From Candidatus Regiella endosymbiont of Tuberolachnus salignus (GTDB taxonomy: Bacteria > Pseudomonadota > Gammaproteobacteria > Enterobacterales > Enterobacteriaceae), in the NCBI RefSeq assembly GCF_964020115.1, contig NZ_OZ026542.1:1674001-1738000 (forward strand): DNA of 64,000 bases, given 5' to 3'. Under the pieces are notes generated by a model. That model was not told the origin of the DNA, searched no databases, and worked only from the letters and a program-made list of their open reading frames with translations. Below, one piece after another: positions 39,901 through 47,900 of the stretch. Within the stretch, counting starts at the first letter, position 1, and each line of letters opens with the position of its first letter. The translations under genes and the position numbers were made by a program.

Positions 39901-41510
39901 AGCCAAGCAGCCTGTACGCTGACTTTGGAAAATTTTTTGGCCATTTCAATCTGCAGTAAGATGGGCTCCTGTCGTAATTGATATTTACCGTCATCCTGAA
40001 TAAAAAGCGCATTCAGATCGAGATTTTTATAGCCTGGTTTAAACCCCTCTTTTGGATCTTTTATATCCATGCTCAGTCGAGCCGCTTTAGCTTCTATTTG
40101 GTCATAATTAACCCTATCCGCCGTCAATTGGCGGCGAAAAAAATCCAGATGATCTTGAGCCAACTGATAGGTAATACGATAGGGTGTCAGCGCTTCGGTC
40201 AATTTTTTCCGATAGCGGGCAACTAATCGGGGAGTCACTAAATCCAAATTTCTAAAACGATCTTGACTGCCTGGCAGAGCCAGTTTTTGATGAAAGTGAT
40301 CCCAAAACGCATTGAATGTGTGGATGTTGTTATTTATTGCGTGTTGAACCATAAATTCGAGCAAGGTATTGACCGCTATTTTTTCCTTTATTTTCTGCAT
40401 ATTGCTCAATAAATCCGGCGAGGGAGCGAACAAATTTGAGCTAGCTCTTAAAATATCGGTAGTGGCACCATCGGCACAATATATGATCCTGTCAGCCAGT
40501 TCATAAATTTGCGCTAATTTATTGTTGAGTGGATTTTTTGGCGTATTAGGTTGCACTAACAAACGCGCGATTTCTTCCAGCACACTTTTCACCTGGTAGT
40601 AACGGTGACTATCCTGATCATCGCTGTTCTCTATTTTTTTCTTGAATACTTTAAAATTTTCGCTCACTAAAGTGGTATTTTCTTGATCATCAACATTGGC
40701 CGTATAAAACTCAACAATTTTATCAACAGCCTGATGATATTCGGCAATGAACTGCGCATAATCTTCCGACGTTTTAAAGCTTGCCACTGCCTCAGGCGTT
40801 TCGCCGGTATAATAAACCGAATCGACAACATTAATATCATCAGCTGCTACCTGTGCGGCGGCGCCTTCAACGGGCGCCGCAGCGTCAGGGGCATGTTTCT
40901 TTTCTCTATTTCTCTCTCTTTGCTGCTGTGCCATGCGAACAAGATTCATGCCATTGTCCTGAATATCGCGCAACAGTTGCTCATAATCCTGGATACGAGA
41001 ATCTTCGGGAAAAGTAAACAGATCGAGAAAAGCTTCGGCTTCAGCGTAGGAATAATTTGGCTGAATATCTTTTACTTTGGTGATCAAGGTTTGCCATTTT
41101 TTAGGTGGAATACCCGCACGGTTAATATGAGCGGCTAAAACTGGCGTAGGGTCGCTCTCTGGAAGATCGGCGGGAGGGAGAGGCTGAGATGAGCCGGCAA
41201 CGGTCATTTTCACTTTTTTGGGGGGAGGCACTTCTTGCTCGGAGGTTGATTTGTCTATCATTGTCCAACTGAGAGGAGAATGATAACCATGATTAAGTGG
41301 TCCCGGATCAACCAAAGCAAGCTCAACATGGGTTTCTTCAATACCCTCTAGCATCGATTGATAATCGCTCACTTTGGTGGCGTTAGCATAATTAAACTGA
41401 TTGAGAAAAGCTTCTGCTTCAGCCAATGAATAGCGAGGCTCAATATGTCGAACCCGCTCAATCAAATGTGCCCATTGTTCTGAAGTAATACCTTCTGGAT
41501 TTTTTGCCAT
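27948..41510 (-). CDS. Giant multidomain toxin 1: ankyrin/WF repeats, two C80 autoproteases, ART-like domain, TcdB-type translocation region, FG-GAP and RTX repeats
   Basis: About 4520 residues. ATG at 41510 (MAKNPEG) has AGGG 9 bases upstream; an in-frame start at 41567 overlaps a repeat. From the N-terminus: two copies of a ~60-residue module (41492-41320, 41113-40935); a helical region; four ~60-residue WF repeats (39700-38930); ankyrin-like repeats (38740-38280); a ChaN/EreA-like domain (37140-36560); CPD-A with H1759 (VGHGRGG) and C1809 (MGCALA); a third module copy (35866-35690); an ADP-ribosyltransferase-like domain (R2158, S2193, E2284); CPD-B with H2477 and C2528 (AGCALV); a worn papain-like segment; a hydrophobic translocation region (32230-31570); FG-GAP repeats (DFNGDGQPD, DIDGDGLDD and others, 31120-30040); and RTX nonapeptides near 29580, 28830 and 28320. 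C80 domains self-cleave on sensing inositol hexakisphosphate in host cytosol. A family 1 repeat is inserted in frame. Architecture recalls TcdB, Mcf and MARTX toxins. Target and host effect are unknown. Confidence 0.85.
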   Translation of the reverse strand: MAKNPEGITSEQWAHLIERVRHIEPRYSLAEAEAFLNQFNYANATKVSDYQSMLEGIEETHVELALVDPGPLNHGYHSPLSWTMIDKSTSEQEVPPPKKVKMTVAGSSQPLPPADLPESDPTPVLAAHINRAGIPPKKWQTLITKVKDIQPNYSYAEAEAFLDLFTFPEDSRIQDYEQLLRDIQDNGMNLVRMAQQQRERNREKKHAPDAAAPVEGAAAQVAADDINVVDSVYYTGETPEAVASFKTSEDYAQFIAEYHQAVDKIVEFYTANVDDQENTTLVSENFKVFKKKIENSDDQDSHRYYQVKSVLEEIARLLVQPNTPKNPLNNKLAQIYELADRIIYCADGATTDILRASSNLFAPSPDLLSNMQKIKEKIAVNTLLEFMVQHAINNNIHTFNAFWDHFHQKLALPGSQDRFRNLDLVTPRLVARYRKKLTEALTPYRITYQLAQDHLDFFRRQLTADRVNYDQIEAKAARLSMDIKDPKEGFKPGYKNLDLNALFIQDDGKYQLRQEPILLQIEMAKKFSKVSVQAAWLNWSIQHLNNEQGNTFQRIGDLFWQETDGEVMLPTIKNIGNFIHQISFGQLMLLIEQARDEVDQALLRKIDPQRFQGANTQQINLFFSKLGLNGVGAINYAVAHRHWFQTLDNNPLISAIFQLDGTLLANLPAMLLHKMTASELSQFVEKLGDEESIRYAIKNLDWFQQLDSNPLIPVLLRLSADKLPLVSIDLLHHITDQQASLFFSQMGVKEGIAYATRNFEWFLGFKNNPLLPLLLRLPHEQLMQVSDMLFHQMSSQQASQVFSHWGINDSLHYIRNNFEWFQRLAPNPFVPILTKLTDHQLARLSPSLWHFMTVTTLCDLFEKRNNPNAAAYINYYINGSSFQDNQIPQNRLNNFQNRVLKALLINIVIIKIHGMNNAITGQTINTPSRLFLLAINAKDRQTIELLLTQDELDLKQRQYGYIENPLFAAIRTDQTWLVSILLAKHPLSDYQDAARYNVLSQAIENKNLQMLTLLLEAGADPNEKNLLTNTSILEAAVLSGDPLLVSKLLEYQAKDDRANALMLAIKQVNVSMVEALVAPSVAHYHHHSDTPINIYEEALALADKQPWSSEIIRILEQNKAHLTTLLPAQTIAYLFRRDVMSTVRLHSHISVVGIDTLGLPLYKQIYADLDKLHTTTGAEQIETAFILLKNIDFHLNYLRDDIASNGLSVISTLQNQINQVLFTHLPSDPLRKNILDMMKLQPFLAADIYQSVLKHPPATRLTFINFIFGRMMDDIYCDVPAPFRHNRYLFPHSGRKNFWHIKLEGFNGLVPNAEALGFKAVYHFPFSGEFHGLDTILANEQEMGALKKIKIDHVSQLIHVGYSEEELNALYIDKKGARVRKFLDAFLAKLQLRHEGDQRNPNNRRPFSVEEHLNHKRTMLATYGNKDYLRRQQKVWLARIERVYKNIYSTNIAAWDRQYSGEALSQLNQQLAVEDTGGQLALLLAGRQGLLINGYNQNYGYQPIDSTMNAFIIQQIDTLKALGVSTLGLPLDSLTQSYIDRFQQYPNKPLPGYLRSVLNSTNFYDLFMAASQKGLKVVALGQIYQLYVETFLQGMVNAHAEKILTSLPAGEKFVAIGDSSLLLSSQGYDRFLPGIAHRLGLPVLQISDNQLSIQADDVARRISRGGLSAPVSAKRGNVEQWAQKAVNTDKPNKEGTRFDGILILQLEDDPDSMEAAAKLAAKHPEKSVLFQRDLQSNLRLVHGNPVVLNGNVRWHVVGHGRGGRDDHNHTSLAEYLPFHLSFVLEGVSRKLNNLYGINSAPKEIVLMGCALASSDPEFNDYRTQLEQFLNRKQAGKSIEVPIKVIAYRTTVDVDSRGRRLTLGSYHQLQRKRAENRFVAGQWGMTSAQWSNLIGWVQRIEPTYSHSQAEDFLNQFDYASDVRLSQYQLMLQRIEQEGINLASVKPNAKDSDASPTPTRSERVMESPPEEQEPLAKRARIEAVAPPEPLHQPAPSTSQPPPVNSLYFLHNRDYWTKRVIEKFSSLEQGKQQALQILQTLYPAENDTETVWRSFNMSGELRQQFVFILTDKKVVPTWAQQHKVTSMDPNNPNRFQHLHRVIDSILLKLQTQQTGTVINEKDRQPAFDFSDEFIAEYSRASGYQTNSNQAFFSTVISGAFRGTLRTPYALATDGKMLASAGGHTEPQATDLTFCASTAYQDVKEYVHDNAGRAGQFHSRQDDPTYSAFNSDSDYDSGIDQYEPIHRKQKKGFVYLIDTRGLDVVPIADNAVLNRKNSTVGNGTLLSEVHISVPANSGIASNRLWLVSSNGESAVNLADLLQHFEPELYHLEERTLAGEDPSIYDRLFYKAQWQGLRVLNIGEITRQGSSLNIRDYQHPDYPLIDHRLSSLQPVQRDDVDRWVKPKVNIENAQLSDDKTAKIRVIIQLENEAVICQAASDLADKHPSQTVVFQRDVQGKLRLLYGDLPHLSGALELFFVGHGRGGESDTHNNNTLAGYDAQALAAVTRQVHRQLGIQHHIHQPISKLILAGCALVNDDQKSGFLFDFAPELLKQNSKPITLVGYSSAIKISGTEKGKNSGHRHQLTAREGEQPARSARISLTLDAKQNRYLPTPNERAGDLSGRLRQVMALVEDLKFKRKSLATLTTQQQHELADFFHDDNAQFSQERLQQLLTHESRYRLWHYQAAQLLQLRGVHRQLAGMSGQKALEISQAWDSHQVNRITDWQAATLGMKGVKIDLAPQALFIDDASAFAYQSATAAAISWLHHRAQGTEIGQNYLNGLNTYAEINQQHADEPLSDNDRYQLQQFRQRFDALLSTPEAHPDIFIRQPLPTIYAEVPIGDYLLTMNQQVLTLSVSHDPQGQRIFHLYDANTGVMRIENSDASQNEPPLNTILQRYIAHLPRQADNLPVPVLYKVAMKTAKARFTSLASLQSLCGDFKSESQRLAAAQNIILSDVTISPVILQKMGARIADKVFCQNHLAQLTPLEIAQQLRFDAKKLARYLHQADYTTVQDQQAVCFLKQQIISKGIENILAAGGKRRDTISAQQQLEIINHYVTLRPADGAPLPSTLDDLSQSKIPLQLHIDAALEPAVKNVLIMPARTRLQSFTRRAGNTMQGYGYLRSLRDIAKYNTLLKNQYLSAEQRKELIFEKELAVFSLVSNVAIDLTQEGLGLWGRRLSQLGIRSGFKLHLARFGAPLLGVLSSGFDIYQAYRAFSQLAVITDAKLRQDLIVNGSLSIAGALISIGVPAAFAIGGTTASIAGPVGLALGAALLLAGGIYSAVREVEEIEKVVHLTGWEKFHSGLLAFTGQSQKPSIANQMAYHSSEVAANKALAAQREQEATRRLQGNGQIGALYLSLGEPHLLEHHYKKITGTLGGVRRLIQDEVLPAEADGVITRFQTASVPVMTGYHSMTMERYRDVHAEPSEYIYYEAKRKSSNDSVRYGHLSSQVLKKSFIGALHQVGSFVDPADSEALTAKLNPRQNDHKAVMGDFNGDGQPDIGYFSAQGFYLLRADGQGGYAPRQWVSSIKPIIWSTRRTLVGDIDGDGLDDMVVIGDDHHRIRILLAQADGTFIDSEQTDLPLSRLDDAVPVLVDINRDGRADLVSFTRSQSASDFQGFNDHPGEINISYGTAAGRFETIPALSISALYAPQDIPFVFEVAARRPEGETDERRQLRDSANTRSQQRGGFKGEGYRSTLPALAKYNHRLAGDINGDGYGDIVSVTATGAVYTLLGGEQIPLRALSAQQHEGIKNLGQSLNTAQIQLTDINGDGRADLLVIGDQGDYTIAYGQSDGTFGAETRDKWREENGEIFPYRQNKLAHRRDHQILGIDRDPASTPRLLSLNALGTVNAHPITSFPITESIAWFSLGGGNDSAEGDRDCLNFFEVGEDRKLFTGERKGDSFLLMGKAAPAIPSRLTGGPASSAAKDREDRVIAAVALPNEGYRLDLLKGEARYKNSKALIAHLSGIEHAYGHSETDDELIGNEADNILNGQGGHDILEGNGGNDTLILSAGTASGGIGIDTYRILQHQPCSGAVGNTEVVITETEEGEHSNVLLDYDVANLAQLSLQANSVEISLCDDQQKHSVLSLENMYRLSADGKQKNLQHHYRIYTRDGVLISGWPETLHQDAAGNWPPLRLRAQYVSEMDQTRRSALKGVPSADIEVHSCRGNGQGQIIVKAKGQVIGQTTTLPSFLSLALVGTKWSNEIIGDEQDNLLSTSLLPGDEENNRLWHRTGQDTLRGNGGSDSYYIGRGARNICINNQDVSSVKGGKIAIDNVIVPWLINQIALSDDGDDIILTHRTARDSNPTVRISKFKQSEQYRHLWIQANNGDMVELCIDANRNVSLGRQVVTTEGNDHIVVRHETMLIGNKLALGAGRDVFLDTSDVGYQISGGKDDDNLQGGRGDDRYQYALGDGHDILCDRGGQDRLEFSSINKEQLWLQKSGEDLKVLIQGTPEAGSVIIKNYYTDTASKIETLSVSGYQLVGSNIDALAQAMTGFSSPESSGALPVARFNSQLSSLWLAVPA
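30443..30567. repeat. Family 1 palindromic repeat inside toxin 1
   Basis: TATACCCTTCGCCTTTGAAG to CAACTTCAAATACGAAGGGT with the complete core. In the toxin frame (minus strand) it encodes about 42 residues including [20 protein letters not shown] and ends NTRSQQRGGFKGEGY. It falls between two FG-GAP repeats, just before the DINGDGYGD motif. Confidence 0.88.
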
Positions 41511-41533
41511 TTTTATCATCCCTGATTTGGAGT

Positions 41534-41594
41534 CTATATACCCTTCGTCATACCCTTTGTCTTTCAAGCCGCCGCGTTGTTGGCGGCGGGTATA
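41534..41594. repeat. Shortened family 1 repeat at the 5' end of toxin 1
   Basis: TATACCCTTCGTCATACCCT followed by TTCAAGCCGCCGCGTTGTTG and GCGGCGGGTATA. It looks like two overlapping left arms joined to a short core, and lies just upstream of the preferred toxin 1 start. Confidence 0.65.
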
Positions 41595-41609
41595 AAATCG
41601 TTATTTAGT

Positions 41610-41628
41610 TTTCACCCTACTGGTGAAA
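41610..41628. promoter_or_regulatory. Inverted repeat in the divergent toxin promoter region
   Basis: TTTCACC and GGTGAAA around a 5-base spacer, in the ~440-bp AT-rich gap between the two divergent toxin genes. A possible operator for co-regulation of both genes; no known regulator consensus is claimed. The rest of the gap (41630-41947) holds no gene and many A/T runs. Confidence 0.35.
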
Positions 41629-41947
41629 GACGTTAAGCAAGCACTGATGCCGTAAATAATGCTAGCCATGAACTATTCATCTTTGCGTGTAAAATTTTAT
41701 AACGCAAATAATATTGCTTCAAGTTGAAATATGTGCCTATAGGCCAGGCAACGAACATCTATTTTTTCCATCATCGATTATTAAATCCATTTAATAAATA
41801 ACAGAAATAAGGAAATAAATCACTTTTAATTTTATTTTTTTATCTTATTAATACAATATCCTAGATAAATGTGATTTATATAAAAAACGTAAAATAAAAA
41901 TAAATAATCATTTCATTTTATAGGCTTAATTTAAATAGGGATATATC

Positions 41948-44900
41948 ATGACAGAGAGAAATTTACACGAAAACAGCGGTATTGAAAGTAATAATCAACG
42001 TCATGATTATAATGAAATCAAAAAAGCTCAGGCGCACTATCAAGAACAATTAAACAGTATTCAAAATAGCCTGGAAGAATGGGAATTACTCAAAGAAATT
42101 AACCAAAAAATACATCGTTATATTGAAAAATACCCGCTAGTAGGCAGTGATGAGGTAGAACACTTACGCAGTGAGGAGATAAAACAATTACTATATCAAA
42201 ATCAACAACGTAACCGAGAACTGGCGCTAATGCCAGAATTACGACAAGAGATACCCAAAAAAATACATTTTGTTTGGTTAGGTAAATTAGGCACTATTCA
42301 GCAAGAATATATAAGAACCTGGAATGAAATAAATAAGGGAGAAAATTATACCACCACCATTTGGTATGATAAGAATGCGTTATTGGTACATGAATTAAAT
42401 AAACGTATAAAAACTTTTGCTAAAAAAATTAATCAGTTAAATTTCACACCTGATGCTTATGCTAACGCAGTGATAGTAATACAGAATCAAGCTTATCAAA
42501 AGATAACCGAGGCGTTAGAACGAGGGTTGACTTTTGATCAAGCCTGCATTGATTTTATTCGGGATGATCTCAGGGGGGATGAGCAGGAGTTAAGGAATAT
42601 TAAAAAGCAAAATCAAGCCTCTTTTGATGATTTTATTCGTAGTGAAGAAGAAGCAGGGCGTCATTATAGGCTTCAAAGTGTGGAACAACTGTTTCATACT
42701 GATCCGCGCAATCCAAACCCTGTACAGGATAAAGAAATACAAATACAGCAAAAAAACTACCAATTAGAATTAGCACTGCGCCAAAATATGGCGGCGGCGT
42801 CAGATATGCTGCGGCTTAAGGTTTTGGAACAACAAGGAGGGAGATACTTTGATGCCGATCTTTTACCGGCCTTTAAAGCAGACCTATGGGAAAATCTTGA
42901 GATACCCGCTGCACTATCAAAATCTGATTTAAATAATACAAACTTTAACTTAGCCAAGACACAATTGGTACTAGAGCATTTATCAGAATTTTTCCCGCAT
43001 AGAAAAATGTTGTTTGACAGCAATAAATATCAAGATTATGCCAAATCTTTTGCAGAAAAAGACCCAGATTATGCAAAGCTGATCAACAATATGCGTATTT
43101 TCATTCGGAATAAGGGCAATACGCTGAGTAATTTTTTCCAGCCTTTACGGCCGATAAAATTACATCCGGACGGTATTCTGGTCGCTAAACATAGAGATGG
43201 CAGCATCAATAATAACGCTATATTCTCTCATCCGAATAGCGGATCAATAAAATTATTGCAACAACAGATAGGCAATAATTATCGTTTTTTACGAGACCAT
43301 GATCTGGTTTTCATTGATAGTGCTGATGTCATTAATGATCATATAAAAAATTATATGGATAAATTACCCGAGGCGTTGTGGAAAGATCCGAAATCCACTG
43401 CACGTGCGCGTGGTGAAATTGGTAATATATCATTTCGTAAGGACGGCATTGTCTCTGATAGTCAAGCCACGGTATTTCTCTCTGGACCGGGGATGTTTGA
43501 AAGGAGGATAAGGAGCTATTCGGAGCAGATGTTTGGGCAACAGGGTAATCCGTTAAGTAGTAGCGCAGAAGCAAGCTTTTTTATTAATGGGGTATCTTCA
43601 GATTTTAATAATTTTACCGAAGAAGACATGGTCAGTAGCTGGATACAACAGACTGAAGAATCTAGCCAAACATTGCTAATAAAGAGAAGTGATCAACTAA
43701 AAGAATGGTCAGCGCTAGGTATTGAAAATAAGCCTCATCAAGGAAATGCTAATCAAGAAAAACTTTACAACGACATTCGTCATCATTTTGATACACTTTT
43801 TTTAGAAAATACAGATAAGAAACTGCTAAAAAATATTTTTTCTCTGCAATTAAAAATTCAATCTTATATTAATAAATATCCAAAATTTCCTTCTGTGACC
43901 GTATTAAAAGAATTAAAAGGAAAAATTCATAATATCCTTTTCCCTGATACTGATTTTAAACGTAATCAACTAGGATCAATTCTACTTATTTCAACAATAG
44001 ACCTAGAACAAGCTGCCCGTATTTATATATCAATTCATGATCACAATAAACATGGTAAAGCCGAACCGAATATTAATGCGCTTATTTTTTCAGACCCTTA
44101 CTTGCAACCATTCAAAGGATTTACCGGTGAAGAAAACGATATTTTACAGGGTAAACAGGGGGTTTTTAATGCCAAGTTTCATATTCCACTGGGTAATAGA
44201 TTTACTGTATTTAAAGCCAATTTATTGGCTGCCCAAGCGCAAAATGTATTGAATAACGTTTATCTGGACGAAAAAACAAAAATTGCACATATTGGCTATA
44301 GCTATAATGAATTAACCGCATTAAAAAGAAATGAACATGTTGGCATCATTCTTTATACGATAATATTAGCCATCCAGGAAAAAAAAGACAGCAACTTTAT
44401 CGGGCAAACCGATCTATTAATGTTAAAACATTTTTCGAATAGACGCTATTTACAAGATATTCGTAAGGAGCGTTTAGCAGATATTAACAAAATTGGAAAA
44501 AGTGATCCCAATACAGAAATAGCCGAGTGGGATAAACACTATTCTGGCCAAACAGGAGAACAGCTACAACAACGGCTTCTTGATAAAGATTTGAATATTA
44601 ATAGCTGGCTTGATGTATTACTTGAAAACCGTAAGGGTCTATTGATTAGTGAAAATAATTATGGGCTGGATTTTGTCACTCGGCATCTGCTCGATCTTAA
44701 AAGTAAAGGGATCACCACCATTGGTTTAGGTGTACTGAACGCCAAATTTGCCCAACCTTTAATTGATGATTATCTGCGCACCGGGAACTTATCCGGCGAG
44801 TTAGCGGTGATGGTTGAGACAAATGGCCTGGGTAAACTTTTTGAAAGTGCATTCGCGAAAAAGATGAAAATTGTCGCTCTGGGCGTCGATAGCAGACGAA

Positions 44901-47900
44901 AAGGGATTGAAGAGGATGATTATGAAAATATTTATCGTATAGATAAAACCAATCAAGGGGTGGTAGAAGCCTTCAATCAACCGGGTGAAAAATTCGTTGC
45001 TATTTTAAGCTCGGAATTTCTTCAGTCACAACCGGGGATCGAGGGGCCGTTATCAGGCATAACCCACCGCTTGGGATTACCGGCTCTGACCGTCAATGAG
45101 AGCGGATTTACATGGTTAGCGGACAATATTTCTCAGCGTAAAGCTTACCAACCCTTGTCACTCAATTCGATTGAGCGGAGTGCATCCTTTCCCCATTTCT
45201 CAGTGACCGTCGACCCTGGGTATCAAAATATTCTGTTTACGCTTGATGAGTTACATGCCCGCGTTTCAAATAGTGGAAAAATTAATACAGCTTGCCAATT
45301 ACACCAAGAGATCCAGCAGTATATTCAGCGGAACCCCGATTCTGAACTTAACTCACGGCTAATCACCCTGAAAAGACAGATTGATGCTCTATTCCCTTCT
45401 TTTGACCTACCACTTAGTCCAGGCAGAGGCCAAAAGCGTAAAATGCTACCAGCAATATTTGACACTCATGGGTCTAGGGAAGGTAAGGCAACACCTAATC
45501 AGTTAAGCATTAACGCCCCATCGGGGCAGCTCTCGGCATTAGGAGAAAATACACCAGCCACCGTAAAAAATACCGATGTCGAACATTGGCAAAAACCCGG
45601 CGTGACGATCAAGGATGACGGCGGGGACACGGCTTATGATGGCCAGATCGTTATTCAAATAGAAGACGATCCCATTGCTGCCAAGGCAGCGGCAGATTTA
45701 GCCGGTAAACATCCTAATACTCTGTTAGTGCAGCTAGATCTCGAAGGCAATTATCATTTACTCCACGGTGATGCAGCACAGCTTGGTGGTAAAACTAACC
45801 TGCGTGTACAGCTGGTGGGGCATGGTCGAGATGGTGGAGTGACGGCAAGTCATATCACGATGGGAGGGCAAAATAATCAACAATTGGCACATCATTTAAA
45901 TAGTTTTTTCGATGATTTCAAACGGCATTCGGCCATTGACATCAAACCCGCTCGTATTGTTTTAGCCGGTTGCTCGTTAGTTGATCTAAACCAACAAAAC
46001 AATTTTGCCGAAGGGTTTATCCGGGTATTAAACCAAGAAGGCGTTTCAGTCACTGCATACAGTGCAGATCTGGTGGTAGCGGATGATGGTCATAGGCTGA
46101 TCGTTGATAGTGAAGGCAATACCAGGAGCGCTCGCCAAGGAAAAATCATTTATCACCGTGATCAGCAAGGAAATGTTCGTGCTGAAATCAGCGCGAACCT
46201 GCCGACTAAATTACACTGGGTAGCACAACAATTAGACCAACTTGCCAGCGGTAGTACAGTAAAATCGCTAGGCTGTGCCGCTCGTACTATGCTTCAGGAC
46301 GCTTTCCATTTATCTGATGGTCAATTAGATCGCCAAAAGTTACTGCTCAGTGCGCATAGCCCAGAAAACCGTCAGGCATGGGATAAGGCCACCAGACAAT
46401 TGTTACAAGATCCGGCAACTTATAACGAGCAGGCAAATTTAAGCGTACAGGCCGCTTTAGCGCAACAACAGCACTCAATCCAGCAGCAACAACAGCGTAG
46501 CCGTGAATTTTTTCAAGCGGGCGAAAAGACGCAAAAAGCGCATCCCACGGTGGAGATTAACGCGCACTTGATACCTCCCTGGTATTCGCTCAGAGAGGGC
46601 ATTGACACCCGGCGCGATAGCGATGCCTGGTCGTTGGCTTTTTTAGACGCTAAACAGGCCGGTAAAACACAATATGATATTTTTTCTGCTGGGTTAGCGG
46701 CCGATGCCGTGCGGCGAGTGCGCATTATCGAGGAGAGTGCCTCGGGGGCTGAACTGGCTGACAGCTATCACCTGCATAGCCAGTTCAAGCAATTAAAAAA
46801 TAGCGCCGCACTCTCTGTTGACAATCCCACGATTTTTACCCGTCATAACGGGCAGGATTTATTCGGTGCCACACCTGCTGCCGGGGCGTATTTGTTAAAA
46901 GGCAAATACCACTCGGTGGCATTGCATATTCATCAGGATGAATCAGCCGGTTACCGTTATTCATTGTATGATCCTCAGGTGGGGAGTTTCGATTTAACCG
47001 CGCTCAGTACGGGGGAAAATCGCCCCGCGTTACACAGTCTACTGGACAGCTATTTACAAGGGAAAGACAATGCCGGCCAAACACGTGCTCAGCAGTATGG
47101 CATTGAAAAGACAAGCACCGGATACGCTTTTGATGCCTATCGGGTGAATATTGAACAAGCCAGAGCGCTCACTCCCCTCGGTGAATTACAAACCTTACTT
47201 AACAATCAAGTGGCCACACGCAATCTATTGTCCTCTGTCGGTCTGATGCATCGGGTTAACCAAGTGACCGGCTACGCTGGGTCGGGGATGTCTGTGCTGG
47301 GTTATTATTTGGGATATAAGGCTGTCGCCGGCTATGAAGAAGCTTTAAGGCAGCAAGGATTAACGCCCGAAAAAAGGCAGCAGCTTGAATTTGAGCGCAA
47401 TTTGGCTCTGTTTTCTGTTAACACCAATCTGGCCGTTGATATCGGGCAATATGGGCTGAGTAGAATGGCCTCCGCGATGAGCGGCAGTGCGGCGAAACTC
47501 GGTGGCAGCATGGTGACCAAAGCGCGCTTTATCAAAGTGGGTGGCGCGGGATTGAGTCTCGTCGGTGTGGGGATGGACATCTACGGTGCCTATCGATCAT
47601 TCTCACAACTGACCACTGAGACCGATCCTGAGATCCGACAAGATCTGATCGTCTCGGGCAGCCTCTCGGTAGTCGGGGCTGCCGTTGGCTTGGCGGTGAC
47701 CGCTGCTTTTATGGTCGGAGGCGCAGCGGCGGCGGCAGCAGGGCCCCTTGGTCTCGTTGTGGGTGGCGTATTGATGCTAGTGGGTCTAGGCTATGCGACA
47801 GCACGTCAAGTGGAAGAGATAGAGAAACATATTTATTTAACGGTGGGAGAAAAATGGGATACCGGCTGGCAGGTATTTTGGGGGAACCATCCCGCGAAGG

